DNA of 44,523 nucleotides from Alphaproteobacteria bacterium. GTDB taxonomy: Bacteria > Pseudomonadota > Alphaproteobacteria > RF32 > CAG-239. Location: assembly GCA_017467515.1 (NCBI GenBank), contig JAFUSU010000021.1:1-44523 (forward strand), written 5' to 3'. This document shows, in pieces, positions 25,130 through 33,362 of this stretch (position 1 is the stretch's first letter; every line of letters begins with the position of its first letter). The notes beneath the pieces are model-generated. The model was not told where the DNA came from. It ran no database searches and saw nothing but the letters and a program-made list of their open reading frames with translations. Made by a program: the position numbers and the translations under genes.

Positions 25130-25177
25130 GCGAGCAGAAAAAATGCTCACGTAGGTCTATCTACGCTGCGCTTTTTT
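25130..25177 (+). repeat. Double-hairpin element after rplI
   Basis: GAGCA...TGCTC (25132-25148) and CGTAG...CTACG (25150-25165) are two adjacent hairpins, followed by GCTGCG and CTTTTTT. It looks like a mobile palindromic intergenic unit or an attenuated terminator. It lies between the rplI stop and a stronger terminator further on. Confidence 0.5.
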
Positions 25178-25231
25178 CACTCTTAAATCTTACTATTTTT
25201 CTCGTATAATAGTTTAATTACATCAAAATTT

Positions 25232-25263
25232 AAGCCCTCGTGTGAAAATGCGAGGGCTTTTTG
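25232..25263 (+). terminator. Rho-independent terminator of the rpsF operon
   Basis: AAGCCCTCG (25232-25240), a 10-base loop, CGAGGGCTT (25251-25259), then T residues. It is the first strong terminator after rplI. Confidence 0.85.
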
Positions 25264-25300
25264 TATTTTTGAATATGATTTTATTTGTACGGCTCTTGTT

Positions 25301-26035
25301 TTATTCTTTCCAGTTGCGGTTTTGAAGTTTTTTGGTCGCTATTAACTGCAATCGTTCATCTTCAGACATATGAGTATAGCCTCGTTCTTTGCTCATAGCA
25401 ATGCCAGTACGAATAGAATTGTTTCGGATATTGTTTAAGCGTTCTTTAGTTGCGCCTATCTTTTCCTGAATAATAATCGAATCTTTTTTTACTTTTAATA
25501 ATTTATCATCGTCAAGTTTTTCTTTTGTTTCTGAATTTATAAGAGAATGAGGAATATAGGTCATTTCGTTTCTTACGCCATCAAAGATATTTAAATACTT
25601 AAAATCTGTTAATAAATCGCAATCACCTTTGACTGTGCAACCACCTTTTTTATTAGGTGTTACTGTTATAGATTCTAATACACTGTTATTGTGGTCAAGG
25701 ATATCTTCTCTACTATATATTAACTCAATGCAACCTTCATAGAGAGATATTCTATCAAAATCATTAGGATTATCATCTAATGAATGATAAAAAGTGAGGC
25801 TATTATCGTTTTTGTCAACAGAAAAAGTTTCACCTTTATAATGATTTTTTTCTAAATTGTTTATTGTTGTTGCTAAAATATTAGAGATTAATCCGGTTTT
25901 CATACTCTTTTTGAGTTTGTCAGTTAATTCTTCAAAGGATTCTGAAATTTTAAATTGAGTACCATGTTCTGTATCGTCTATATAATCTTCATTATTTTCA
26001 TCAAATTGGTATAAATCAGTATAAGAATCTGTCAT
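25301..26035 (-). CDS. Hypothetical acidic protein, 244 residues
   Basis: Not recognised. The N-terminus is very acidic (DENNEDYIDDTEHG). The middle looks strand-rich (SLTFYHSLDD, RISLYEGCIELIYSRED, TVTPNKKGGCTVKGDCD), and the C-terminus is basic and helical (IQEKIGATKERLNNIR, SEDERLQLIATKKLQNRNWKE). No signal peptide or membrane segment is present. AGGAGAAAACCT before the ATG and a good promoter show it is expressed as a single gene. It could be a cytoplasmic or secreted-effector type protein, but there is no direct evidence for either. Confidence 0.8.
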   Translation of the reverse strand: MTDSYTDLYQFDENNEDYIDDTEHGTQFKISESFEELTDKLKKSMKTGLISNILATTINNLEKNHYKGETFSVDKNDNSLTFYHSLDDNPNDFDRISLYEGCIELIYSREDILDHNNSVLESITVTPNKKGGCTVKGDCDLLTDFKYLNIFDGVRNEMTYIPHSLINSETKEKLDDDKLLKVKKDSIIIQEKIGATKERLNNIRNNSIRTGIAMSKERGYTHMSEDERLQLIATKKLQNRNWKE

Positions 26036-26091
26036 AGGTTTTCTCCTCTTTTATTAAATATAATAAAGTAAAAAATTTGATAATTAATTTA

Positions 26092-26120
26092 ATTATAGTA
26101 TATTTAGCTTTTTTTGTCTA
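26092..26120 (-). promoter_or_regulatory. Promoter of the gene at 25301-26035
   Basis: On the minus strand: TAGACA (26115-26120), a 17-base spacer and TATAAT (26092-26097), about 55 bases before the ATG at 26035. Confidence 0.6.
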
Positions 26121-26145
26121 TAGTTTTGTGCAAATATTTTTAATA

Positions 26146-26679
26146 TTAGATTATTTCCTTAATCATCAGGACGTCAATCATTCCTAAGGGGTGGGTGTCA
26201 TAAATTTCGGTTAAAGTACAGCCCATTTTCTTATAAAAGCCAATAGACGGTCCGGCTTTGGCGATGCCTTTATTATCCGGTATTCCCCGATAAAGCGTAT
26301 GAATTTCCAATTTGCGTTTATTGAGTTTTTTCATTTTTTCGGTAAATTTTAAGAACAAGGCTTTACCGATGCCCTGTCCTTGATAATCAGGATGAACATA
26401 AAGCGTATTGAGAAGACAGTCGCACTCGTTTGTTAAAGCTTGAGCAGCTCCCGTTGTTTCTCCGATGATTTGTCCGTTAATTTCAGCAACAAAACTGATT
26501 TTATCGTGCCAAGAGGCTTGCCATTTTGTAAGGCGCTCCGGAAATGTGTGATGACGTTCCTGTAGAATATTGTTCGGAATACAGCCTTGATATGAAATAT
26601 CCCATGCCCTTTGATTTACTTTAAGAATGTTTTCTATATCATCATAACGGGCAGCTCGTATTGTGAAATTTTCAGGCAT
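26146..26679 (-). CDS. GNAT-family N-acetyltransferase
   Basis: GNAT enzymes move an acetyl group from acetyl-CoA to an amine; the substrate here is unknown. Starting from the ATG at 26679, which follows AAGGAGAACGAT, it has 177 residues. The acetyl-CoA loop is YVHPDYQGQGIGKALF (Q-x-x-G-x-G/A). The N-terminal IRAARYDDIENILKV and the C-terminal SIGFYKKMGC complete the fold. A Cys-containing stretch NECDCLLNTLYVHP precedes the motif. An ATG at 26709 would start inside the upstream terminator and is unlikely. The gene stands alone on the minus strand after the Skp-like gene's terminator. Confidence 0.9.
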   Translation of the reverse strand: MPENFTIRAARYDDIENILKVNQRAWDISYQGCIPNNILQERHHTFPERLTKWQASWHDKISFVAEINGQIIGETTGAAQALTNECDCLLNTLYVHPDYQGQGIGKALFLKFTEKMKKLNKRKLEIHTLYRGIPDNKGIAKAGPSIGFYKKMGCTLTEIYDTHPLGMIDVLMIKEII

Positions 26680-26708
26680 ATCGTTCTCCTTATCCAAAGT
26701 ATATAACA

Positions 26709-26738
26709 AAAATCCTCCTTTAAGAAAAGGAGGATTTT
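26709..26738 (-). terminator. Terminator of the Skp-like gene
   Basis: AAAATCCTCCTTT (26709-26721), loop AAGA, AAAGGAGGATTTT (26726-26738): a perfect 13-base stem. On the minus strand it is followed by T residues. It separates the Skp-like gene from the GNAT gene. Confidence 0.88.
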
Positions 26739-26753
26739 GAAAGGGACATATTT

Positions 26754-27281
26754 TTATTTTAAAATATCGATAATTTCATCCGTAATGTCCGATCCTCCGG
26801 TAATGACGGAACTTTTTGTTAAGACAATGCCATAGCCTTTAGATTTTGAAACTTTATTTATAACTTTGGTGGCTTTTTTATCAATTTGGCTTAATTTTTC
26901 ATTGTATTCATTTTGAATTTCTTGTTGTTTTTGTTCAAATTCGGCTTCATACTCGGCAATCAGTTTCTTTTTTGCATCCCCTTCTTTATATTTACTGATT
27001 TTATCATGTGCTTCTTTAACCCATTTTTGCAAATCTTCTTGTTTTTTTGCAATATCGGCTTGGAGTTCTTTGATATCTGCCGAGTTATTAATTAATTTTT
27101 GGACATCAACAATAGCTGCAGTATTAATTTTTGATGGATTTGTCGTAACGCTTTTGATAATAAAACCGGATAAAAAGGCGATAATAGCAACTAAAATGTA
27201 GTAGCGATACGGTTTCGTTTTTTCAATCAAAGTACAAACTTTTTCATTGTTTTGTTTTTTTGCGGACAGTACCTTTTTCAT
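26754..27281 (-). CDS. Membrane-anchored OmpH/Skp-like coiled-coil protein
   Basis: Skp family proteins are periplasmic chaperones for outer-membrane proteins. The 175 residues match the pattern: IVDVQKLINNSADIK at the first strand, a long Lys/Glu/Gln-rich coiled coil (about residues 70-140), then GYGIVLTKSSVITGGSDITDEII, the closing strands. It differs from Skp in having a cytoplasmic N-terminal tail of about 26 residues and a membrane segment (residues 28-46, YILVAIIAFLSGFIIKSV) instead of a cleaved signal, so it is probably anchored in the inner membrane facing the periplasm. GAGGAGAAAGAATT precedes the ATG. It is monocistronic. Confidence 0.75.
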   Translation of the reverse strand: MKKVLSAKKQNNEKVCTLIEKTKPYRYYILVAIIAFLSGFIIKSVTTNPSKINTAAIVDVQKLINNSADIKELQADIAKKQEDLQKWVKEAHDKISKYKEGDAKKKLIAEYEAEFEQKQQEIQNEYNEKLSQIDKKATKVINKVSKSKGYGIVLTKSSVITGGSDITDEIIDILK

Positions 27282-27429
27282 AATTCTTTCTCCTCTTATA
27301 AAAAATATCTTATTATTTTTAATGCGCCAACCTGATGCTTGTCAATGATTTATTATAAAATAGTGATATTTGTTTGATTTTCACGATAAAAAAAGTAAAA
27401 TTTGAAAAATCTGAGTTATCGGATATTTG

Positions 27430-27448
27430 TTCAAATAATTTATTTGAA
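27430..27448. repeat. Inverted repeat upstream of the flavin reductase gene
   Basis: TTCAAATA, spacer ATT, TATTTGAA: a perfect 8-base inverted repeat about 60 bases before the gene at 27511. It could be an operator for that gene. No -35/-10 pair stands out next to it. Confidence 0.4.
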
Positions 27449-27510
27449 AATTCATCAAAAATGACTAAATATCATTCATGATAAACGGGCCGAAAAAAAG
27501 GGGAAAAATA

Positions 27511-28074
27511 ATGAATGTTTTGTTTATAGATGCCTGTGTACGGAAAAATTCACGGACACATCGTTTGGCAAAAGAAGTTTTGCAACAGTTAAACGGGCAG
27601 GTCACTGAAATTAATTTAGCACAAGAAAATATTCAACCACTGAGTGAACAGAGCTTAGCCAAGCGCGCAGAGCTATTGTCACAACAAAATTATGATCATC
27701 CGATTTTTCGTTATGCCCGACAATTTGCTCAGGCTGATTTAATTGTTGTTGCTGCGCCGTTTTGGGATTTATCTTTTCCGGCAATGCTGAAATGTTTTAT
27801 CGAGGCGATCAGTATTGTCGGAATTACTTTTCGCTATGGCAAAAACGGTAAAATAGAGGGCTTGTGCAAGGCGGACAAATTGATTTATGTTACAACGGCC
27901 GGTGGTTATATTGATGAACATAATTTCGGATATGGTTATATTAAAGCATTGGCAACAACTTTGTTTGGTGTTAAAAAAACGCAATTTTTTAAGGCAGATG
28001 GACTTGATATTATCGGTGCCGATGAAGCCTCTATAATGCAAAAGGCAATTGCGGAAGTTGATGTAAATTTATAA
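27511..28074 (+). CDS. FMN-dependent NAD(P)H oxidoreductase, azoreductase/flavodoxin_2 type
   Basis: Flavodoxin-fold quinone or azo-compound reductase. With the ATG at 27511, which follows AGGGGAAAAATA, it has 187 residues; a longer ORF from 27478 lacks a ribosome site. The FMN-binding N-terminus is VLFIDACVRKNSRTHRLAKEV. The second loop is VVAAPFWDLSFPAMLKCFIE, close to the AzoR motif, and TTAGGYIDEHNFGYGYIK is the third FMN/NAD contact. The substrate cannot be read from the sequence. It is followed, not overlapped, by a separate promoter for the phosphoesterase. Confidence 0.88.
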   Translation: MNVLFIDACVRKNSRTHRLAKEVLQQLNGQVTEINLAQENIQPLSEQSLAKRAELLSQQNYDHPIFRYARQFAQADLIVVAAPFWDLSFPAMLKCFIEAISIVGITFRYGKNGKIEGLCKADKLIYVTTAGGYIDEHNFGYGYIKALATTLFGVKKTQFFKADGLDIIGADEASIMQKAIAEVDVNL

Positions 28075-28088
28075 TTTTTATTTTATGC

Positions 28089-28119
28089 TTGACTTAGAGC
28101 TGACTCTAAAAAATATAAT
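28089..28119 (+). promoter_or_regulatory. MerR-type promoter with operator before the metallophosphoesterase
   Basis: TTGACT (28089-28094) and TATAAT (28114-28119) are near-consensus but 19 bases apart rather than 17. Within the spacer lies the inverted repeat TTAGAG-CTGA-CTCTAA (28094-28109). An extended spacer with a dyad between -35 and -10 is the hallmark of MerR-family regulated promoters, and the CTTGACTTAGAG...CTCTAA form is like operators of the NmlR/AdhR branch. No MerR gene is in the window. The promoter reading is strong; the regulator is inferred. Confidence 0.7.
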
Positions 28120-28155
28120 ATCCTTATGACTTATGACTAAAGGATTTTAAAAACT

Positions 28156-29283
28156 ATGCTGATGTGGATGATCATTATGTGGACAACCCTTGGAATAACA
28201 CTTTTAGGGTTGTTTTATTTGTGTAATCGTGTTTCTCGATTTTATTTTATGGAAAAACTTTCTAAAGGAAAGAAAAAGCAGAAATTTTGGGTGAGCGTTC
28301 TGATTGTTTTCGGTGTCTTTTATCTGATCGGGTTCTTACTGAATTTTATGAATGCAATTGTCTGTGTGGTCTATTTTGCTATGATTTGGCTGGTGTGTGA
28401 TTTTATATCGGCTCTGATTATCAGATATAGAAAAAAAACGTTTGATTATTATTATGCCGGTATCTCTGCCATTGTTTTGAGTATAGTCGCGCTATCTGTC
28501 GGTTGGTACTTGGACTATCATGTTTGGCAGACAGATTATACTTTTACAACAGCCAAGTTGCGTATGCCCCTTAAGATTGTAATGTTTGCCGATTCTCATA
28601 CCGGAACAACTTTTCACGCAGACGGTTTTGCTAAACATATTTCAGCAATGCAAGCACAGAATCCTGATGTTGTAATTGTTGCCGGTGATTTTGTTGATGA
28701 TGGAACAACTCGTCAGGATATGATAGAAACTTGTCGCAGTTTAGGGCAAATGAAAACGACTTATGGTGTTTATTTTGTTTTCGGTAATCACGATAAGGGT
28801 TATTACGGGCCGGAGCATCGAGGCTTTAGCGGAGATGAATTGGTGGCAGAACTTGAAAGAAATGGGGTTAAGGTTTTGCGTGATGAAACAGAGTTGGTGG
28901 CAGATGCTTTTTATATTATCGGACGTCGGGATTATTCCGAAGTTAAAGAACATTCAGGATACCGTAAGTCAATGAGTGAATTAGTGCAAAATTTGGATAA
29001 AACTAAATATATGATCGTTGCTGACCATCAGCCTACAGATTATGCCAAACAAACAATTGCCGAGGTTGATTTGGTTTTGTCCGGACATACACACGGCGGG
29101 CAATTGTTTCCGTTTAATCGGGTTGGTCAATGGATTGGTGCCAATGATCGTATTTATGGTCATGAGCGGCGTGAAAAAACAGACTTTATTGTCACATCAG
29201 GTATTTCAGATTGGGCAATTAAATTTAAAACAGGAACTAAATCCGAGTATGTCGTTATTCATTTAATTCCAGAAAATTTATAA
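28156..29283 (+). CDS. Membrane metallophosphoesterase, YkuE/YaeI-like
   Basis: Calcineurin-like phosphoesterase domain behind an N-terminal membrane region. The 375 residues contain about four hydrophobic segments (8-24, 44-62, 68-88, 98-117). The catalytic domain starts near residue 140 with MFADSHTG (D-x-H), then GDFVDDG, FGNHDKGYYG (GNHD), VADHQP and SGHTHGGQLFP, which are the five metal-binding motifs in order. YkuE and YaeI relatives act on membrane-linked or lipid phosphates; the substrate here is unknown. The ribosome site is weak (AAAGGA). It lies behind a MerR-type promoter. Its TAA stop overlaps the convergent CDF gene stop within the palindrome TTATAA. Confidence 0.9.
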   Translation: MLMWMIIMWTTLGITLLGLFYLCNRVSRFYFMEKLSKGKKKQKFWVSVLIVFGVFYLIGFLLNFMNAIVCVVYFAMIWLVCDFISALIIRYRKKTFDYYYAGISAIVLSIVALSVGWYLDYHVWQTDYTFTTAKLRMPLKIVMFADSHTGTTFHADGFAKHISAMQAQNPDVVIVAGDFVDDGTTRQDMIETCRSLGQMKTTYGVYFVFGNHDKGYYGPEHRGFSGDELVAELERNGVKVLRDETELVADAFYIIGRRDYSEVKEHSGYRKSMSELVQNLDKTKYMIVADHQPTDYAKQTIAEVDLVLSGHTHGGQLFPFNRVGQWIGANDRIYGHERREKTDFIVTSGISDWAIKFKTGTKSEYVVIHLIPENL

Positions 29284-30264
29284 ATGGCATTGTGAGCAGC
29301 ATTTGCTGTTTTCAATTTGGATATTGCAGTGGGTTATCTCAAATTTATCTTTGAGTAATTTTGCTATTTGGGGGGTAAGGTTTAAATCATCGGCTTCAAC
29401 GTGACACTCCAAAGAAACATCATATTCATTGATGCACCAAAGGTGAATGTGGTGTATACCTTTAATCCCTTTTATTTTAAGAATAGCCTTTTTTATTTCT
29501 TCTATGTCGATATTATCCGGAGCGGCATTCATTAAAATATTAACGATTTTCGGAAAAGAAATAACCGCCTGAAAAATCATATAGAAGGCAATGAGCAGGG
29601 CGATGATTCCATCCATACGATAAATATCAAACCAAACAACGCATAAACCGGAAATAATAACACCGACAGAACCGAGTGCATCAGCCAAATTATGAATAAA
29701 AACCATTTTCATATTGGTATTGTGATGGGAGTCTTGATGCGAGATTTTGGCTGTTATGGTATCAATAACAAGCGCTAAAACGGAAATCCAGATGATAACC
29801 ATGCCGTCGATTTGTTCGGGTTTTATCAGGCGCTCAATCCCTTCGATGAATAAGTAAATACCGGAAATAAAGAGCAAAATCAGGTTGACAAAGCCGCCGA
29901 TGATTTCCGCCCGCTTAAATCCGTAAGTATATTTGGGAGAGGCTTTTTTATGACCGATTTTGAAGGCAATAACGGCAATCAAAATTGATAAGGCATCTGA
30001 TGTGTTGTGGAGAGCATCACCAATCAGAGAAACACTGCCGGCGATGAAACCGCCGATAATTTCTACCACCGACAAGAGCATATTAATTGCAAATGATATC
30101 AGCAACAGACGCACAGATTTTTCACTGACCTCGCCGTGATGGTGATGGCATAAGCCGTGGTGATGTTCGTGTTCGTGGTGATATTCTTGCTCGTGCGGCT
30201 GGAGAGGGGCAATGTGAGGTTCAAAGTGCGGGTGCTTATGTTTGTGTTTTATCTCTTTTGACAT
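29278..30264 (-). CDS. Cation diffusion facilitator (metal efflux) transporter
   Basis: CDF exporters move Zn, Co, Cd or similar divalent ions out of the cytoplasm against protons. The 328 residues begin with a very His-rich tail (residues 6-42, including HEHEHHHGLCHHHH) likely to bind metal. Six membrane segments follow. The second carries the metal site as SLIGDALHNTSDALS (H-x-x-x-D) and the fifth as FIHNLADALGSVGVI. The cytoplasmic domain contains IKGIHHIHLW. The C-terminus ends CCSQCHL, a Cys cluster also able to bind metal. The closest well-known relatives are CzcD/ZitB. GAGAGCAAAA precedes the ATG. It is convergent with the phosphoesterase and the two stops share TTATAA. Confidence 0.92.
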   Translation of the reverse strand: MSKEIKHKHKHPHFEPHIAPLQPHEQEYHHEHEHHHGLCHHHHGEVSEKSVRLLLISFAINMLLSVVEIIGGFIAGSVSLIGDALHNTSDALSILIAVIAFKIGHKKASPKYTYGFKRAEIIGGFVNLILLFISGIYLFIEGIERLIKPEQIDGMVIIWISVLALVIDTITAKISHQDSHHNTNMKMVFIHNLADALGSVGVIISGLCVVWFDIYRMDGIIALLIAFYMIFQAVISFPKIVNILMNAAPDNIDIEEIKKAILKIKGIKGIHHIHLWCINEYDVSLECHVEADDLNLTPQIAKLLKDKFEITHCNIQIENSKCCSQCHL

Positions 30265-30349
30265 TTTTGCTCTCTTAAAAGATATTTCTTGCTTTTAGAT
30301 TTAAGCAAAATAAGTCAGGAGTCAAGAGGCATCAGCGGATTATAGAACA

Positions 30350-30380
30350 CAAAAAAAAGACCGCTGAACAGCGGTCTTTC
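30350..30380 (-). terminator. Terminator of rplM-rpsI
   Basis: AAAGACCGCT (30356-30365), loop GAAC, AGCGGTCTTT (30370-30379). On the minus strand a run of T residues follows. It lies just after the rpsI stop. Confidence 0.9.
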
Positions 30381-30401
30381 GTAAAAACGTAACGTAACAG
30401 A

Positions 30402-30896
30402 TTAACGTTTTGAGAATTGGTAAGAGCGTCTTGCTTTTGCTTTACCGAATTTCTTACGTTCAACAACACGGTCATCACGTGTTAAGAAGCCAGCCTTTTT
30501 CAAAACAGCTCTTAATTCCGGTTCATACTCGTTCAAAGCCTTAGAAATACCGTGCTTAATAGCACCGGCCTGACCGGATAATCCGCCACCTTTAACCGTG
30601 CAAACAACGTCAAATTCGTTAACGCGGTTGGTGATTTCAAACGGTTGATTGATAATCATCTTCAAAACCGGACGAGCAAAGTATTGATCAACAGATTTTT
30701 CGTTAATCGTGATATTTCCTTTACCCGGTTTAATCCATACGCGAGCAACAGCGTCTTTTCTTTTACCTGTTGCATAAGAACGACCTTGTTTGTCGCGATT
30801 TGGTTTGCGAGTTGTAGCTTCAGAGCCGGTAGCACTTGCTTTAGATGCTTTTGAAGCGCTTTTAATATCTTTTAATGATTCAATTTTTTCAGCCAT
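30402..30896 (-). CDS. rpsI: 30S ribosomal protein S9
   Basis: uS9 contacts the P-site tRNA through its C-terminal tail. The 164 residues carry [57 protein letters not shown] and the final FSKR, all conserved. The N-terminal extension of about 38 residues (Ser/Ala/Lys rich) is longer than in E. coli, as is common in alphaproteobacteria. The start overlaps the rplM stop (TAATG). Confidence 0.98.
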   Translation of the reverse strand: MAEKIESLKDIKSASKASKASATGSEATTRKPNRDKQGRSYATGKRKDAVARVWIKPGKGNITINEKSVDQYFARPVLKMIINQPFEITNRVNEFDVVCTVKGGGLSGQAGAIKHGISKALNEYEPELRAVLKKAGFLTRDDRVVERKKFGKAKARRSYQFSKR

Positions 30897-31366
30897 TATA
30901 ACTCGCTCCTTTTATTTTTTTCGTTTTTAGCAGCGATGTCAAAAACTTCCGGATTTTGTGCTGTATGCGGATGTTCAGAACCTGCATAAACTTTTAATTT
31001 TGTCATTTGTTGACGCCCCAGAGGGTTACGAGAAATCATACGTTCAACAGCTTTGATGATAACTCTCTCAGGGAAACGACCGGCTAAAATTTTACCGGCA
31101 GTTGTTTCTTTAATACCGCCAATCCAGCCGGTATGTTTGAAATACTTTTTGTCGGTTAATTTTCTGCCTGTTAATTTGACTTTATCAGCATTGATAACGA
31201 TAACATAGTCACCGCAGTCTAAGTTCGGGCTGTAGCTCGGTTTGTGTTTACCGCGCAAAAGTTTAGAAACTTCAGCAGCTAAACGGCCGAGAACAACACC
31301 TTCAGCGTCGAGAACGTACCATTTTCTTTCAATGTCTGATGCTTTTGTTGCATAAGTTTGGTTCAT
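30896..31366 (-). CDS. rplM: 50S ribosomal protein L13
   Basis: uL13 is an early-assembly large-subunit protein. The 156 residues contain [66 protein letters not shown] and [28 protein letters not shown] precedes the ATG. It is the first gene of the rplM-rpsI pair, with a strong promoter at 31411-31438. Confidence 0.98.
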   Translation of the reverse strand: MNQTYATKASDIERKWYVLDAEGVVLGRLAAEVSKLLRGKHKPSYSPNLDCGDYVIVINADKVKLTGRKLTDKKYFKHTGWIGGIKETTAGKILAGRFPERVIIKAVERMISRNPLGRQQMTKLKVYAGSEHPHTAQNPEVFDIAAKNEKNKRSEL

Positions 31367-31410
31367 AATCTTCTCTCTTTATAAAAGATGGTTGTTTTTA
31401 TTCGTGTGTG

Positions 31411-31438
31411 AATATACTTGAAAAAAAAATAATGTCAA
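31411..31438 (-). promoter_or_regulatory. Promoter of rplM-rpsI
   Basis: On the minus strand: TTGACA (31433-31438), a 16-base spacer with a T9 run and TATATT (31411-31416), about 45 bases before the rplM ATG. Confidence 0.7.
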
Positions 31439-31466
31439 CAACAAAAAATTATTATTTTTCAATAAA

Positions 31467-31780
31467 ATGAATGACGGTATTATAATACCTTTTATTAGTT
31501 TATTGTTTTTTCAATATTTTCTTGCTTTCGTTTGGAAAATACAACCGGTGGAGATGCTTGCCCGTGTGGGATAATTGACGGGGTTTATTATATTGCAAGC
31601 CCCGATTTATCTCAGGAGTATCTCGTTGGTTCGAAAGGATTAACGAGAGTTGTAAATCAGCTGCCGTCGTATATAGACGGTGTGTGGGCTGAGGCCGGAG
31701 AACCGTTTAAGGGGCATAAGGTGAAATATATTTTTGCCTATAAAGGTGATGATGTCTACGTCATCGTCTACGGTAAATAA
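31467..31780 (+). pseudogene. Small lipoprotein-like gene, probably frameshifted
   Basis: The body (31532-31780) is an intact frame encoding ACPCGIIDGVYYIASPD and a strand-rich remainder ending VYVIVYGK, but it has no ATG or GTG start; only TTG (31532) or ATT is available, and there is no ribosome site. In another frame, an ATG at 31467 opens a hydrophobic leader, MNDGIIIPFISLLFF. A one-base change in the T6 run at 31506-31511 joins the two and yields ...LLFFSIFSC, which resembles a lipoprotein signal. I infer a broken or phase-variable exported protein. A good terminator follows it. Family not recognised. Confidence 0.4.
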
Positions 31781-31808
31781 AAAGGTCGGCTTTATGCCGA
31801 CTTTTTTA
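31781..31808. terminator. Terminator between 31467-31780 and eptA
   Basis: GTCGGC (31785-31790), loop TTTAT, GCCGAC (31796-31801), extended by A-T pairs on both sides and ending in T6. It can serve both convergent genes. Confidence 0.85.
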
Positions 31809-33362
31809 TTTGCAACCGGCAAAAATATCCAAGTTTGCTTGATAATGTTCACTTTTTATTCCGCTCAACCCCAGCAAACTGTGGAAAATGTTATCGTGGC
31901 TGTGCTTATTGGCTATGGCTTCATTTTTCAAGCAGGTGATGTTGTATCCGTAAGCATTATTTTTGGGGAGCCAAACCAACATAGGCACTTCCGTTTGTCC
32001 CTTGGGGGCTGTTTCATAAGGTGCCGAGTGTAAATATATGCCGTTTTCATTGAGAGATTCTCCGTGATCCGAAGTATAAATAAGCACCGGATTGTATTTA
32101 TCTTCTAACGATTTTAGTATTTCTATGGTATTGGCAATAAATTTTGAAACATAATGAATTGTATTATCATAGACGTTAATCAATTCTTCCTGAGGGCAGT
32201 TCCATATATCATATTGTGTGCAAATCGGTTGATAAATATTGCTTTCTTCATCATAATGTAAATGGTATGACGGACCGTGGCTTCCTCTGGTATGCAGAAC
32301 AATCAGTTGATTATCCGTTATCTTTTCAAGTTTTTGTTTAAGATTTTCAAGCAATATATCATCAAGACAAGTCTTGGCATCGCATGGTTTTTCGTATCTG
32401 ACTCGGGTGCAAACGTCTTTGCAACCGCCGTCATTATCAAGCCAAGCAATTTTGTAGCCGCTTTTTTTGAAAATATCTAAAATATTTTCCGTATATTTTT
32501 CGCTTCCGATTTTATAATGCTTGCGATCGTACACAGAAAAAATACAAGGAACGGAAACGGCGGTTGAAGTTCCGCAGGCTTGTGTATTCGGATAATATAC
32601 AATATTATCTAAATAAGGCATTAACGCTTCATTGGTTGGGCGTGAGTAGCCATTGAGAGAAAAATTAGCTGCGCGCGATGTTTCTCCCATAATAAAAATA
32701 ATTAAATTAGGTTTATCAGCAATCGGAGCAGGCGTAATATCCGTACTGATACGGCGGAGAGGTGGTTTCGGTGTCATTTCTTTGATTAATACTTCGCCTG
32801 TCCCTATCAGGTAATTAATGGGGGGTAAATAAGGCAGATTGTATTTAAAACGATGTAGAAAAATATTGGTTGTTCTATAAAATATTCCGCCACTGACAAT
32901 AATAATCAAAAGACTGATGGCTATATGTTTAATTATCGTTTTGAAGGTATCAATTTTGATTCTTAAAAAGGCTAAACACAGGACAGGGATAAGACCAAAC
33001 AGAAAAACAATCAGAAATAATTTAACATTAATCAGTTCAGAAGCTTCAGCCTTATCTGTTTGTAAGGCATTCATTATCATAATATCGTCAATAGGCGTAT
33101 GATAAGCATACATAAAGTAAAAAACAAAGGCATTGCAAATCAATAATAATTGTCCGATGACTTTACCGTAGCGGTGTGAGAGCAGCAAGCTGAAAAGAAT
33201 AAATAAACTTTGCCAAAGGATAATAAAAATAATCGGCAAGCCGTACCATAAAATTTTATCGTTCAGGCATTCGGAAAAAAAGAACCAACCATATAAAAGG
33301 ATGGTTAGAAAACTATATAATTGCCAAAAAGAAACAGATGTCAGAGGTAGTCTTTTAGTCAT
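31806..33362 (-). CDS. eptA: Phosphoethanolamine transferase, EptA/MCR family
   Basis: Inner-membrane enzyme that adds phosphoethanolamine to lipid A, a change that lowers binding of cationic peptides in species where it has been studied. With the ATG at 33362 it has 518 residues. Five membrane segments occupy roughly residues 12-165. The periplasmic sulfatase-like domain carries IMGETSRAANFSLNGYSRP, the nucleophile box ACGTSTAVSVPC with its catalytic Thr, LHTRGSHGPSYHL and YTSDHGESL, so all metal and catalytic motifs are present. Several Cys pairs fit the disulfides of EptA. The start overlaps hdaA (ATGACTAA). A GTG at 33374 is an alternative. It is the last gene of the run starting at pgm. 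Lipid A rather than another acceptor is inferred from the family. Confidence 0.88.
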   Translation of the reverse strand: MTKRLPLTSVSFWQLYSFLTILLYGWFFFSECLNDKILWYGLPIIFIILWQSLFILFSLLLSHRYGKVIGQLLLICNAFVFYFMYAYHTPIDDIMIMNALQTDKAEASELINVKLFLIVFLFGLIPVLCLAFLRIKIDTFKTIIKHIAISLLIIIVSGGIFYRTTNIFLHRFKYNLPYLPPINYLIGTGEVLIKEMTPKPPLRRISTDITPAPIADKPNLIIFIMGETSRAANFSLNGYSRPTNEALMPYLDNIVYYPNTQACGTSTAVSVPCIFSVYDRKHYKIGSEKYTENILDIFKKSGYKIAWLDNDGGCKDVCTRVRYEKPCDAKTCLDDILLENLKQKLEKITDNQLIVLHTRGSHGPSYHLHYDEESNIYQPICTQYDIWNCPQEELINVYDNTIHYVSKFIANTIEILKSLEDKYNPVLIYTSDHGESLNENGIYLHSAPYETAPKGQTEVPMLVWLPKNNAYGYNITCLKNEAIANKHSHDNIFHSLLGLSGIKSEHYQANLDIFAGCK

